NCBI RefSeq assembly: GCF_963677945.1
Contig: NZ_OY782578.1
Coordinates: 4,369,258-4,433,257, forward strand
Direction of reading: 5' to 3'
DNA from: an uncultured Bacteroides sp.
Lineage (GTDB): Bacteria; Bacteroidota; Bacteroidia; Bacteroidales; Bacteroidaceae
Length of the DNA: 64,000 nt
A model generated the notes under the pieces. That model was not told where the DNA came from, ran no database searches, and was given only the letters and a program-made list of their open reading frames with translations. Below, piece by piece: positions 9,433-17,385 of this stretch; the stretch's first letter is position 1, and each line of letters opens with the position of its first letter. The position numbers were made by a program, and so were the translations under genes.

Positions 9433-10611
9433 CTATTTATTGGCTAGCAGACTAAGATTCTTTTCAATTTGTTTCTTCAATGTTTCTACTGAAGCCGAAG
9501 TGGTAAAGCCATCTTCAGGAGTATTCATGCAATAATCCACCAACTTATCAACAGTTGAGGTAGCTACATGCATACGTGTATCGGATGATGCATAATAAAT
9601 AAACACAGTTCCATCTTCGTCGGCTATCCAACCGTTGCTGAACAGTACATTAGACACATCGCCAAATCTCTCTTCTCCTACAGGAGCCATGAAATATCCG
9701 GCCGGAGAAGCTATTAGTTTTGTTGGGTCTTCCAGAGAAGTCATATACATATAAAGCACATAACGCAATCCGGCAGCGCATCCTCTTACTCCGTGAGCCA
9801 GGTGAAGCCACCCTTTGGCGGTTTTAATGGGGTGAGGCCCTTCTCCGTTCTTCACTTCCTTTATTGTGTGATAGTAACGATGATCTATAATTTTTTCTTC
9901 TTTAATTACCGCATGAGTCATATCATCAACCAATGCCCAACCAATACCTCCGCCACTTCCGGCATCGATAAATCCATCTTGCGGACGGGTATATAGTGCA
10001 TATTTACCATTCACAAACTCTGGATGAAGCACCACATTACGCTGCTGACTCTTCGTTTTTAAATCAGGAAGGCGTTCCCATGTTTTCAGATCTTTTGTGC
10101 GGGCAATACCTGCAGTAGCTGTTGCCGATGAGAGATCTCCTACAGGAGCATTAGGATCAAGACGTTCGGCACAGAAAATACCGTAAATCCATCCGTCTTC
10201 GTGAGCTGTAAGGCGCATGTCGTAAATGTTAGTCGCAGGATCTTCCGTATCGGGCATAGTTACCGGGTAATCCCAAAAGCGGAAATTATCTATTCCGTTA
10301 GGACTCTCAACTACGGCAAAGAATGATTTACGATCGGCTCCCTCTACACGTACCACAAGAATATATTTACCGTTCCATTTTATAGCACCCGAATTCATAG
10401 CTGCATTCATTCCAATACGCTCCATGAGGTAAGGATTTGTTTTTTCATTCAGGTCATATCTCCATATTACAGGAGTATGCGCAGCTGTAACAACGGGATT
10501 TTTATAGCGTATAAACAGACCATTTGTTTCTTCTACGGGTTCATTCTTTCGAGTTAAGAAGACTTCATGGTCTGCTAATAGTTTCTCGATTTTGTTGTTA
10601 TACTGATTCAT
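9433..10611 (-). CDS. 4-O-beta-D-mannosyl-D-glucose phosphorylase (GH130)
   Basis: Cytoplasmic five-bladed beta-propeller phosphorylase of family GH130, 392 residues, no signal peptide. It cleaves mannosyl-beta-1,4-glucose with phosphate to mannose-1-phosphate and glucose. Asp131 in the segment EDPATNIYDMRLT sits at the position I recall for the general acid of the characterised B. fragilis enzyme. Phosphate-binding basic residues occur in QRNVVLHPEF and HTIKEVKNGEGPHPIKT. The combination with an epimerase, a GPH transporter and a GH26 mannanase is diagnostic of subfamily GH130_1 in mannan catabolism. It starts 39 bases after the GH26 stop. Confidence 0.95.
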   Translation of the reverse strand: MNQYNNKIEKLLADHEVFLTRKNEPVEETNGLFIRYKNPVVTAAHTPVIWRYDLNEKTNPYLMERIGMNAAMNSGAIKWNGKYILVVRVEGADRKSFFAVVESPNGIDNFRFWDYPVTMPDTEDPATNIYDMRLTAHEDGWIYGIFCAERLDPNAPVGDLSSATATAGIARTKDLKTWERLPDLKTKSQQRNVVLHPEFVNGKYALYTRPQDGFIDAGSGGGIGWALVDDMTHAVIKEEKIIDHRYYHTIKEVKNGEGPHPIKTAKGWLHLAHGVRGCAAGLRYVLYMYMTSLEDPTKLIASPAGYFMAPVGEERFGDVSNVLFSNGWIADEDGTVFIYYASSDTRMHVATSTVDKLVDYCMNTPEDGFTTSASVETLKKQIEKNLSLLANK

Positions 10612-10650
10612 GACAATAAAGATATTATTATTTATAAGTTGATTAGATTC

Positions 10651-11793
10651 TTATTTATACAAGTTTTTTATATCTGAGCAAAACTTGGTTTTTGGATGAT
10701 TATAGAATTCTACAAAGTTTTTTGCCGATGCTTGTCCCGGATAAGGGGCATAGAAATGATTCGGCTTTTCGCGGGCATTGCGCCATACCAAAACATAAGA
10801 GATAGGGTACTTATCAACAAGCGGGAAGAGAACTTCCGTCCACCAATCGGCAATAGGCAGAGCTTCCAATCCTGTTTCTGTTACAGCAATAGGCTTATTA
10901 TGTTCTTTGCCCAACTGTGTGAGATAGGTTAAAACTGTGGTCATTGATTTCCGGTAAGCATCTGTTCCCTGAACATCAGCAGACGGATAGCAGTCAAATC
11001 CCAGCAAGTCTACATAATTATCACCCGGATATCTTTCAATATAATCTTCTACCTTATCTTCACCACCCGGAGAATAGGCATAAAGCAAGTTATTAACACC
11101 ATGTTTAGAAAGGTAATCGTGAGTCATTTTCCACAGTTCTTTATATTGTTCCGGTGTACAATGGCTTCTTCCCCACCAGAACCAACTGCCTGTATGCTCG
11201 TGCCAAGGGCGGAACAGTACCGGAACCTTTTTTCCGTCGGGGGCAGTAAGAGAATTTAAGAAAGTAGCCAGTTTTTCTAACCAGCCAATAAATTGATCGT
11301 GTTTAGCTCCGCCCGGAAGAACAGAAGTTACTACTCCGGCAGTTTTAACATCCCATGCATCGCCTCCGGTTAGTGGGTTATTTAAGTGCCAGCTTACGGT
11401 ATTAAGTCCGCCACGAAGGTATTGTGCAATGATATCCTGACGAATCCTGTCGAAAGGAATATTATCCAGATTCTTATCTGCACCCAGTTCTATGTGTCCC
11501 AAATCCCATCCGCAAACAGCGGGATAGTCACCGCATACACTTTTTACGTCGGAACGATTCTGATCTCCATCCCAGCCAATGCCATAAGCCGTATCATCCT
11601 GATGACCGAACATAAATCCGTTTTCCGGAAATGACTTAAGATTCTTCAGTAAATTCTGAGTTTCCACAGTTCTTAATGAGCCTGCTTTAACTTCACTATC
11701 TGTTACTTCCTTAGCCGTACAGCATGACACAAAGCCTGCTATTAATAAAGCACCAGCCGTTATACTTTTTATTTTCTGAACCATACTAATCAT
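10651..11793 (-). CDS. GH26 beta-mannanase/mannobiohydrolase lipoprotein
   Basis: Endo- or exo-acting beta-1,4-mannanase of family GH26, 380 residues, probably a lipoprotein: hydrophobic signal followed by FVSC with Cys24. The TIM-barrel catalytic pair is clear: acid/base Glu199 in RPWHEHTGSWFWWG and nucleophile Glu306 in AVTETGLE. It should release mannobiose, feeding the epimerase-phosphorylase pathway encoded downstream. The ATG at 11793 is taken as start; a second ATG at 11784 would also leave a full signal peptide. The upstream 147-base gap holds a striking array of four palindromes (11846-11933). It is probably co-transcribed with GH3 unless the array interferes. Confidence 0.93.
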   Translation of the reverse strand: MISMVQKIKSITAGALLIAGFVSCCTAKEVTDSEVKAGSLRTVETQNLLKNLKSFPENGFMFGHQDDTAYGIGWDGDQNRSDVKSVCGDYPAVCGWDLGHIELGADKNLDNIPFDRIRQDIIAQYLRGGLNTVSWHLNNPLTGGDAWDVKTAGVVTSVLPGGAKHDQFIGWLEKLATFLNSLTAPDGKKVPVLFRPWHEHTGSWFWWGRSHCTPEQYKELWKMTHDYLSKHGVNNLLYAYSPGGEDKVEDYIERYPGDNYVDLLGFDCYPSADVQGTDAYRKSMTTVLTYLTQLGKEHNKPIAVTETGLEALPIADWWTEVLFPLVDKYPISYVLVWRNAREKPNHFYAPYPGQASAKNFVEFYNHPKTKFCSDIKNLYK

Positions 11794-11811
11794 ATTTACT
11801 AATTATTCGTG

Positions 11812-11939
11812 GAATGTTTTTCAATAACTGCCCTGACATTTGAATCGAGTTGCGCAGGTCGATTCAGCGAGTTGTGCAAGTCGCGTTTTCGAGTTGCGCA
11901 ACTCATAAAAACGAGCTGCGCAACTCACTCTAAACATTC
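11812..11939. repeat. Array of four 14-bp palindromes at exact 22-bp period
   Basis: Four copies of a palindrome, best form GAGTTGCGCAACTC, begin at 11847, 11869, 11891 and 11913, exactly 22 bases apart. Copy 3 is a perfect palindrome; copies 1, 2 and 4 carry one to three changes. Linkers are 8 bases and unrelated except that each is preceded by C. The array is framed by GAATGTTT (11812-11819) and AAACATTC (11932-11939), an 8-bp inverted repeat. It lies between the GH3 stop and the GH26 start. Function unknown: operator array, RNA hairpin series, or small mobile repeat. Confidence 0.9.
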
Positions 11940-11940
11940 T

Positions 11941-14241
11941 TTATTTAACCAAAAAACTTCTCTTTAGTAATGCACTATCTTCCGACGACGTTCCTACCAT
12001 TACAACGAACTCTCCCGGTTCAACCTGCCAGTTCATCTTTTTATCATAAAAGGCAAGCTTATCTGGTGTTACGTTAAACTTCACTATTTTACTTTCTCCC
12101 GCTTTCAAAGCAACACGGGCAAAATCTTTAAGTTCCTTAACCGGACGGGTTACACAACTAAACTTGTCGCGAATGTAAAGCTGAACAATCTCTACTCCGT
12201 CACGATCTCCGGTATTGGTAACTTTAACGCTGACATTTACATTACCGTCTTTCCCTATTTCTGTTTTATCAAGAGTCAAGTCATCATACTTATAAGTTGT
12301 GTACGACAATCCGTATCCAAATGGATAAAGCGGAGTACTTGGTTTCACCACATAAGGGTGGAAATACTGAGAAGGCTTATGATTATAAATCATTTGCAAC
12401 TGACCAACGCTGCGAGGAATAGTAACTGCAAGTTTAGCAGAAGGATTAACCTTTCCATAAAGGATTTCTGCTACAGCCTGACCACCATACATTCCCGGTT
12501 CCCAAGCTTCAACAATTGCAGGAAGGTTTTCGGCAGCCCATTCAACACCAAGCTGACGACCATTAACCAGAATAAGGATTGTAGGTTTACCGGAAGCTGC
12601 AATTTTCTTAATCAACTCGTTCTGCAAGCCCACTAAATCAATATCCGAGCGATCAGTATCTTCACCTCCGGTACGGTCCTTCCAGCGGAAACGCATCATG
12701 TACTCTCCCGCTACCACTATGTTCAAATCAGCATCTTTTGCTTTATCTGCAGCCTCATCAACCTTAGCCTGACTCATGTTGCGAGGATCCCATCCCTGAT
12801 CAACAAAGTCAAAGTTAGTCTGAGGTGCTATCATTTTCAATCCTTCAAGGATTGTAGTTACGTTCTCTTCTTTCTGAACCGCACTCCAGTCGCCCAGAAT
12901 ATTCATATCATTGGCATTGATACCTGTAACCAATACTTTTTTATACTTATCCTGAGAAAGAGGAAGTACACCGTTGTTCTTCAATAAAACAATACCATTG
13001 CGTGCAGCTTCGAGTGCTGTTGCTCTGTGTTCATCGCTCAAGCGGATTTTCATGCTCTGCTTTTCGTCGGCATAAGGATTCTCAAACAGTCCGAGACGGA
13101 ACTTTACATCCAGAATACGACGAACAGATTCGTCAATACGTGATTCGGGAATACGACCTTCTTTTACAAGTTCTACTACATATTCGTTCCAAAGAATGCC
13201 ATGCATGTGCATATCCATTCCGGCCATGATGCTTTGATAGAAAGCCTCTTTAATATTTTCGGCCGTAGCATGCAAATCGTGTGTATGTTCAATATCCATC
13301 CAATCGCTAACCACGAATCCCGGGAACTTCCATTCTTTACGAAGAATATCTTCCATCAGCCATTCATTGGTGTGGCAAGGAATGCCGTTCAGTTCATTGT
13401 GTGCTGTCATCAATGACATAGCACCAGCTTCAACACCAGCTTTAAATGGTGGGAAGAAAACTTCGCGAAGTGTACGCTCAGATAAATCGGCCGGTGCGCC
13501 ATTGGTTCCGTTAAGAGGCTCGCTACCTCCAACAAAATGCTTGATACAAGCCAGCACATCTTCTTTTCCGTTCAAATTTCCCTGATATCCCTTAACAGAC
13601 TGAACTCCCATTAATGTAACCAAATAAGGATCTTCCCCGTAAGTTTCACCAACCCTGCCCCAACGAGCATCGCGGGCAACTTCCACATTCGGGTTAAACG
13701 TCCAGTGCATATTCATGGCACGCATCTCCTGTGCAGTTTGGCGGGCAATTTTATATGCCATATCCAGATCGAAAGAAGAAGCCAGACCAATATTGGTAGG
13801 ATAAACTGTATTATCGGGAGCATTGGCATTTCCGTGAATAGCGTCAATACCAAAGATGATAGGAATCTGCAAACGGCTCTTCATGGCCAAAGATTGCAGA
13901 TAATTAGCCTCTTTTAATGTCAACACGTGCAGGAACGAACCTATTCCTCCGGTTTCAGTCCATTTAATCATGTCATCAACAGTAGTGTTGGGGTAGAATG
14001 CATTGGCAGTGTTAGTCCTCAGCTCTTCAGCGGTTAATGAAGCCTGAGCAGACTTAAAATGTTCTATACCTACAAACTGGTTCATCTGCCCCACTTTTTC
14101 TTCCAGAGTCATTCGCTTAAGCAAATCTTCCACTCTGTCTTTTACCGGAGCCGAAGCATCCTTATAAACCTCTTTCTTATTCCCATTAGAGAAAGAGCTG
14201 GTTAAAATTAACGTCATAACGGCTAAAAATATCTTTTTCAT
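11941..14241 (-). CDS. Secreted GH3 beta-glycosidase
   Basis: Exported, probably periplasmic, glycosidase of family GH3 with 766 residues. Domains: signal peptide (about 1-19), (beta/alpha)8 barrel (about 35-370), alpha/beta sandwich domain (about 395-620) and a C-terminal fibronectin-III-like domain (about 650-766), the BglX layout. The nucleophile is Asp313 in GFVVSDWMD; KHFVGGSEPLNGTNGA is the substrate-binding Lys-His motif; the acid/base candidate is in DRTGGEDTDRSD. As first gene of the mannan operon it probably trims beta-1,4-glucose from glucomannan oligosaccharides; beta-mannosidase or xylosidase activity cannot be excluded. A good Bacteroidetes promoter lies about 80 bases upstream. 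Confidence 0.9.
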   Translation of the reverse strand: MKKIFLAVMTLILTSSFSNGNKKEVYKDASAPVKDRVEDLLKRMTLEEKVGQMNQFVGIEHFKSAQASLTAEELRTNTANAFYPNTTVDDMIKWTETGGIGSFLHVLTLKEANYLQSLAMKSRLQIPIIFGIDAIHGNANAPDNTVYPTNIGLASSFDLDMAYKIARQTAQEMRAMNMHWTFNPNVEVARDARWGRVGETYGEDPYLVTLMGVQSVKGYQGNLNGKEDVLACIKHFVGGSEPLNGTNGAPADLSERTLREVFFPPFKAGVEAGAMSLMTAHNELNGIPCHTNEWLMEDILRKEWKFPGFVVSDWMDIEHTHDLHATAENIKEAFYQSIMAGMDMHMHGILWNEYVVELVKEGRIPESRIDESVRRILDVKFRLGLFENPYADEKQSMKIRLSDEHRATALEAARNGIVLLKNNGVLPLSQDKYKKVLVTGINANDMNILGDWSAVQKEENVTTILEGLKMIAPQTNFDFVDQGWDPRNMSQAKVDEAADKAKDADLNIVVAGEYMMRFRWKDRTGGEDTDRSDIDLVGLQNELIKKIAASGKPTILILVNGRQLGVEWAAENLPAIVEAWEPGMYGGQAVAEILYGKVNPSAKLAVTIPRSVGQLQMIYNHKPSQYFHPYVVKPSTPLYPFGYGLSYTTYKYDDLTLDKTEIGKDGNVNVSVKVTNTGDRDGVEIVQLYIRDKFSCVTRPVKELKDFARVALKAGESKIVKFNVTPDKLAFYDKKMNWQVEPGEFVVMVGTSSEDSALLKRSFLVK

Positions 14242-14322
14242 AATAATTATTTTTTCGGTCTGTAATATCTATATACTTATCAACTGGAAAACGTGCATGA
14301 GAAATACCTATTATTACGTTAG

Positions 14323-14367
14323 CAAAAGTAAATATTGCGGCAATGGATTACAAATACAATTTTATCT
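14323..14367 (-). promoter_or_regulatory. Promoter of mannan operon with shared regulatory motif
   Basis: On the minus strand TACTTTTG (14323-14330) is a match to the Bacteroidetes -7 box TAnnTTTG. Exactly 20 bases upstream is TTTG (14351-14354) as -33 box. Overlapping it is a 19-base motif (14349-14367) that recurs with one change at the same place in the SusC promoter at 25249-25267. It probably drives GH3 to epimerase. Confidence 0.75.
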
Positions 14368-14731
14368 ATTAATAACACTTTATTAACTGGCTAAAATTAA
14401 ATAGAATTTTATTATTAATAAATGGAATAAACTATCTATAATTCCTCTATTTAAAAACCATTTAACGGTGTATTTAATATGATAATGCACGAATCATTTA
14501 TATCCAAACACCTATCTATCAGAGCATAAAGCTGACTAGCTGAATCTTATTAACAGCTTTAAGCAAGAGGATTTAGCTAAATTAATCTATAATAAATCTG
14601 CTTTTTCCATTATAGAATAACTAGTAAAGAGAAATAACCATGGAACACAACTTAAAAATAATATAATAATCCTGATAACTGATACTTTTGTATCACTTAC
14701 TTAGATATTACAGTGGCTTAAACATAACAAA

Positions 14732-14763
14732 GGCTTCTTAATCACTTGCAGGATAAAGAAGCC
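14732..14763 (-). terminator. Terminator after the Rid-family gene
   Basis: GGCTTCTT and AAGAAGCC form a perfect 8-bp stem with a 16-base loop, located 25 bases past the stop codon of the 15904-14789 gene. On the minus strand it is followed by TTTGTT, a weak U-tract. Confidence 0.6.
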
Positions 14764-14788
14764 AATGAATATTAAGTATATAAGATGT

Positions 14789-15904
14789 TTATAGATTGCC
14801 AAACTCAGGATTATTGTTTTTCCGAATAGCAATGCATTCCATTTCAATAAGCCAAGTGGGACGACAAACAGAAGCTAGTACATACTGTTTTGGAATCTCC
14901 GGGAATTGTTTTTCAAGCATAAGCCTGATAACTTTATAATCTGCAGCATCACGCAGATAAATAATTATTTGTGCTAAGTCCTGAGAACCGGAACCTCCCT
15001 CTTCCAAAAGTTTTTCTACATTTTCGCACATCCTGCGAGTCTGAGATACAACATCTCCTTTGTGCAAAACCTCACCTTTGTTATCAATGCTGGCAGTTCC
15101 ACTTATATACAACTGGCATCTGTCTCCATATAATACACTAACACCTCTTTCAAAGGTTACCCCATAAATGGCTGTAGGACTTAAATGACTTAATGCATAA
15201 AGGTATTTAATCTGGCGTGATTGCAGTCCTTTTACAGCATAAGCATCTAATAAAACATGAATCTTTGGATTTGCATGACGCCCTTCAATACCTGTACTGG
15301 CAATATAATGGGTATGTTCGGTAAGCCCCTGGTCCAGAAAATTATAACGACGGGCTTGTACCATACCGGCATAGTTCACATCTACATTTTGCACAAAGAA
15401 CCAGGTACGAATACAATCTTTTTCTAATGTACACTCACGTTGTTGCAATTCGGCCTCATAATTTTCCAATAAAGTATGAGTTTGCTCTTCAGAATTGCCC
15501 GAAGCAATTCCGGCACCAGCCGTCCAATAGTGTTTATATACAGGATTAGTATTGGTTGTTAAATAGCACCATAATGCAATTTTACTACCATCTAACGGAG
15601 GCTGCTGAAGAATAGAAGTAGCACACTCCGGAAACGATTTTAATTCCTCCTCCAATTGTTCACTCTGGTTTGCTGCATCACTAAGAAAATAACGCTTCAT
15701 AACCGGTTTTGCACCAGTTAAAAGTTCATCATTCAGTAATTCGCTATAAGCACGATGCAAATTTCTTAACTGAGTTTCATAATTTAGCTCTCCTCCTTTT
15801 ACATGAAACATGAGATGATACTCCACCGCATGCCCGGTTTCGCCAAAAGAAGACAGTTCTACATTTACGTTGTAAGAAGAAAATGTATAAAACCTATATT
15901 TCAT
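14789..15904 (-). CDS. YjgF/Rid-superfamily two-domain protein
   Basis: A 371-residue protein without signal peptide. The C-terminal part (about 235-365) has the character of a YjgF/YER057c/UK114 (Rid) domain: GDRCQLYISGTASIDNKGEVLHKGDVVSQTRRMCENVEKLLEEGG followed by a YLRD segment resembling the Rid active-site region. The N-terminal half may be a second, degenerate Rid-like domain, an arrangement seen in the FkbO/Hyg5 chorismatases and in uncharacterised Bacteroidetes proteins. Rid proteins deaminate reactive enamines/imines or hydrolyse small metabolites; the substrate here is unknown. It follows the propeller lipoprotein gene with a 2-base gap, so the two are tightly co-translated, which is odd for a cytoplasmic enzyme next to an envelope lipoprotein. 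Confidence 0.75.
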   Translation of the reverse strand: MKYRFYTFSSYNVNVELSSFGETGHAVEYHLMFHVKGGELNYETQLRNLHRAYSELLNDELLTGAKPVMKRYFLSDAANQSEQLEEELKSFPECATSILQQPPLDGSKIALWCYLTTNTNPVYKHYWTAGAGIASGNSEEQTHTLLENYEAELQQRECTLEKDCIRTWFFVQNVDVNYAGMVQARRYNFLDQGLTEHTHYIASTGIEGRHANPKIHVLLDAYAVKGLQSRQIKYLYALSHLSPTAIYGVTFERGVSVLYGDRCQLYISGTASIDNKGEVLHKGDVVSQTRRMCENVEKLLEEGGSGSQDLAQIIIYLRDAADYKVIRLMLEKQFPEIPKQYVLASVCRPTWLIEMECIAIRKNNNPEFGNL

Positions 15905-15906
15905 TT

Positions 15907-17370
15907 TTACTTTTTAATTGTTACTTGTGTTCGTTCTTTAGATGTGATACCTTTTTCCATCTCTTCAATATCCCATTTCACTGGTGAAGATACAAAATCG
16001 GGTACGTTATACGAATAAACAGATTGATCATAATAACGGAAAGGATCTTCCTGTGGTAAAAGGAAAGGCTTGCTAACTTTTCCTTTATCATCGATAGAAG
16101 CTATGTACAAACGAGTATACAATCCTCCGTCACGGCGACTGCTGAATACAAACCAGTGAGAATTGCTACTCCAGTTATGATAACTTTCCGTATCATCACT
16201 GTTCACCTCTTTCAGATCTCTTATACTGCCATCGGCCAGATTAAGTAACCATAAATCGGCTTCCTTATGCCAGATTGAGAAATTCCCATAATCGGATAAC
16301 GTAAACATGATGTATTTCCCATCATAAGACGGACGAGGGAAAGATATACTTTTGTTTATCTTCTTTGCAGATACAAGGGTATCTATATGATCGCCAAAGG
16401 TTCCATCTTTTGGATTAAATGATATACTGCATAAGCTGTATTTTACATCTTTATATTCTTTTGTCATTTCTTTCTTCTCAGCAGAACAGAAATATAATGT
16501 ACGACCATCGGCTGAGAAAGCAGGAAAAGTCTCGAAAGAAGCTGTTTTTAAAAGATCCGGAGTTAATACCTGTTTCGTTTCCGGCTGATATACAATTATA
16601 TCCGACTCCAAATCTACCACTTCTATGCGCTTATCCTTTGCAACATGAAATACCTGACGAGTCTTGTTCACAGAATAAGCTACATATTTACCGGATGGAT
16701 GCCAGTAAGGATAAACAAATGAACCAATGGTCTTATCTGTTTTTGTATTTAGGAATTCAGCCTTACCATTGATATTCATATAAGTTGCTCCGTTATTTCC
16801 ACGTAAATGCAAGCTGGAATGATCGGGATTCGTTTTATTAAAACTATGACAGTTTACGCAAGATCCCGTAACCAACGTATTTTCATACAAGGCAGTTTGT
16901 TTATACGAAGCTAACTCTCGTTGATAAATACCCATCTTACTATATACTTCATATCCGGGAGCAACAAGTCGATAGACTAAACCATAGTCAATTGGATATT
17001 TGCTAATATAGATTGGAAAAGATTTATATTGTTTCCAACTACCATTTTGTTTCAAACAAACAGTTACCAGAACACTATCTCCCTTATTACTTTCCAACAA
17101 ACTCTTCCATTCAGAAGAAGAGAAAGATACAGCATCGCCATTTACATGAATCTCTTTACCTTTCTTTCCTTTTACTACAACATCTACTCTGTCAAAAGTT
17201 TCATCAGGGAATGAGAAATTCAGAGGAGCAATAGTTGCTGGTACAGTTACACCAACATAATCAGGATAAATAGGTGGAAATTTATCTATTTTAGAAGGCG
17301 AATTAACATTTTCCTGACAACTGAAAAAAACAATTAGGGAAAGGAATATATGGACAATATTTAGTTTCAT
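15907..17370 (-). CDS. Beta-propeller lipoprotein with a CxxCH haem-binding motif
   Basis: A 487-residue probable lipoprotein (lipobox FFSC, Cys18). Residues 171-175 read CVNCH, the c-type haem attachment motif, in the context VTGSCVNCHSFN, followed by a propeller with TolB/PD40-type blades: YPYWHPSGKYVAYSVN, FPAFSADGRTLYFCSA, FPRPSYDGKYIMFTLS, YHNWSSNSHWFVFSSRRDG. The N-terminal 130 residues are beta-rich and unassigned. Haem attachment would need a cytochrome c maturation system, not visible here. The gene is between the polytopic membrane protein (15-base gap) and the Rid protein (2-base gap). The function is unknown; a redox or ligand-sensing envelope role is only inference. Confidence 0.75.
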   Translation of the reverse strand: MKLNIVHIFLSLIVFFSCQENVNSPSKIDKFPPIYPDYVGVTVPATIAPLNFSFPDETFDRVDVVVKGKKGKEIHVNGDAVSFSSSEWKSLLESNKGDSVLVTVCLKQNGSWKQYKSFPIYISKYPIDYGLVYRLVAPGYEVYSKMGIYQRELASYKQTALYENTLVTGSCVNCHSFNKTNPDHSSLHLRGNNGATYMNINGKAEFLNTKTDKTIGSFVYPYWHPSGKYVAYSVNKTRQVFHVAKDKRIEVVDLESDIIVYQPETKQVLTPDLLKTASFETFPAFSADGRTLYFCSAEKKEMTKEYKDVKYSLCSISFNPKDGTFGDHIDTLVSAKKINKSISFPRPSYDGKYIMFTLSDYGNFSIWHKEADLWLLNLADGSIRDLKEVNSDDTESYHNWSSNSHWFVFSSRRDGGLYTRLYIASIDDKGKVSKPFLLPQEDPFRYYDQSVYSYNVPDFVSSPVKWDIEEMEKGITSKERTQVTIKK

Positions 17371-17385
17371 TATATGCTGATTTTA

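Larger units (their letters stand above)
14242..14788. other. Intergenic region holding the mannan-operon promoter
   Basis: No gene is visible in these 547 bases. They contain the GH3 promoter with the shared motif (14323-14367) and a terminator for the upstream Rid gene (14732-14763). The stretch between, about 14370-14725, is very AT-rich, without recognisable coding potential or further clear structure. Confidence 0.6.

Noticed and set aside
11846-11933. Repeat array as a CRISPR
   Set aside because: Units are 22 bp with 8-bp linkers, no spacers of 30 bp or so, and no cas genes in the window.
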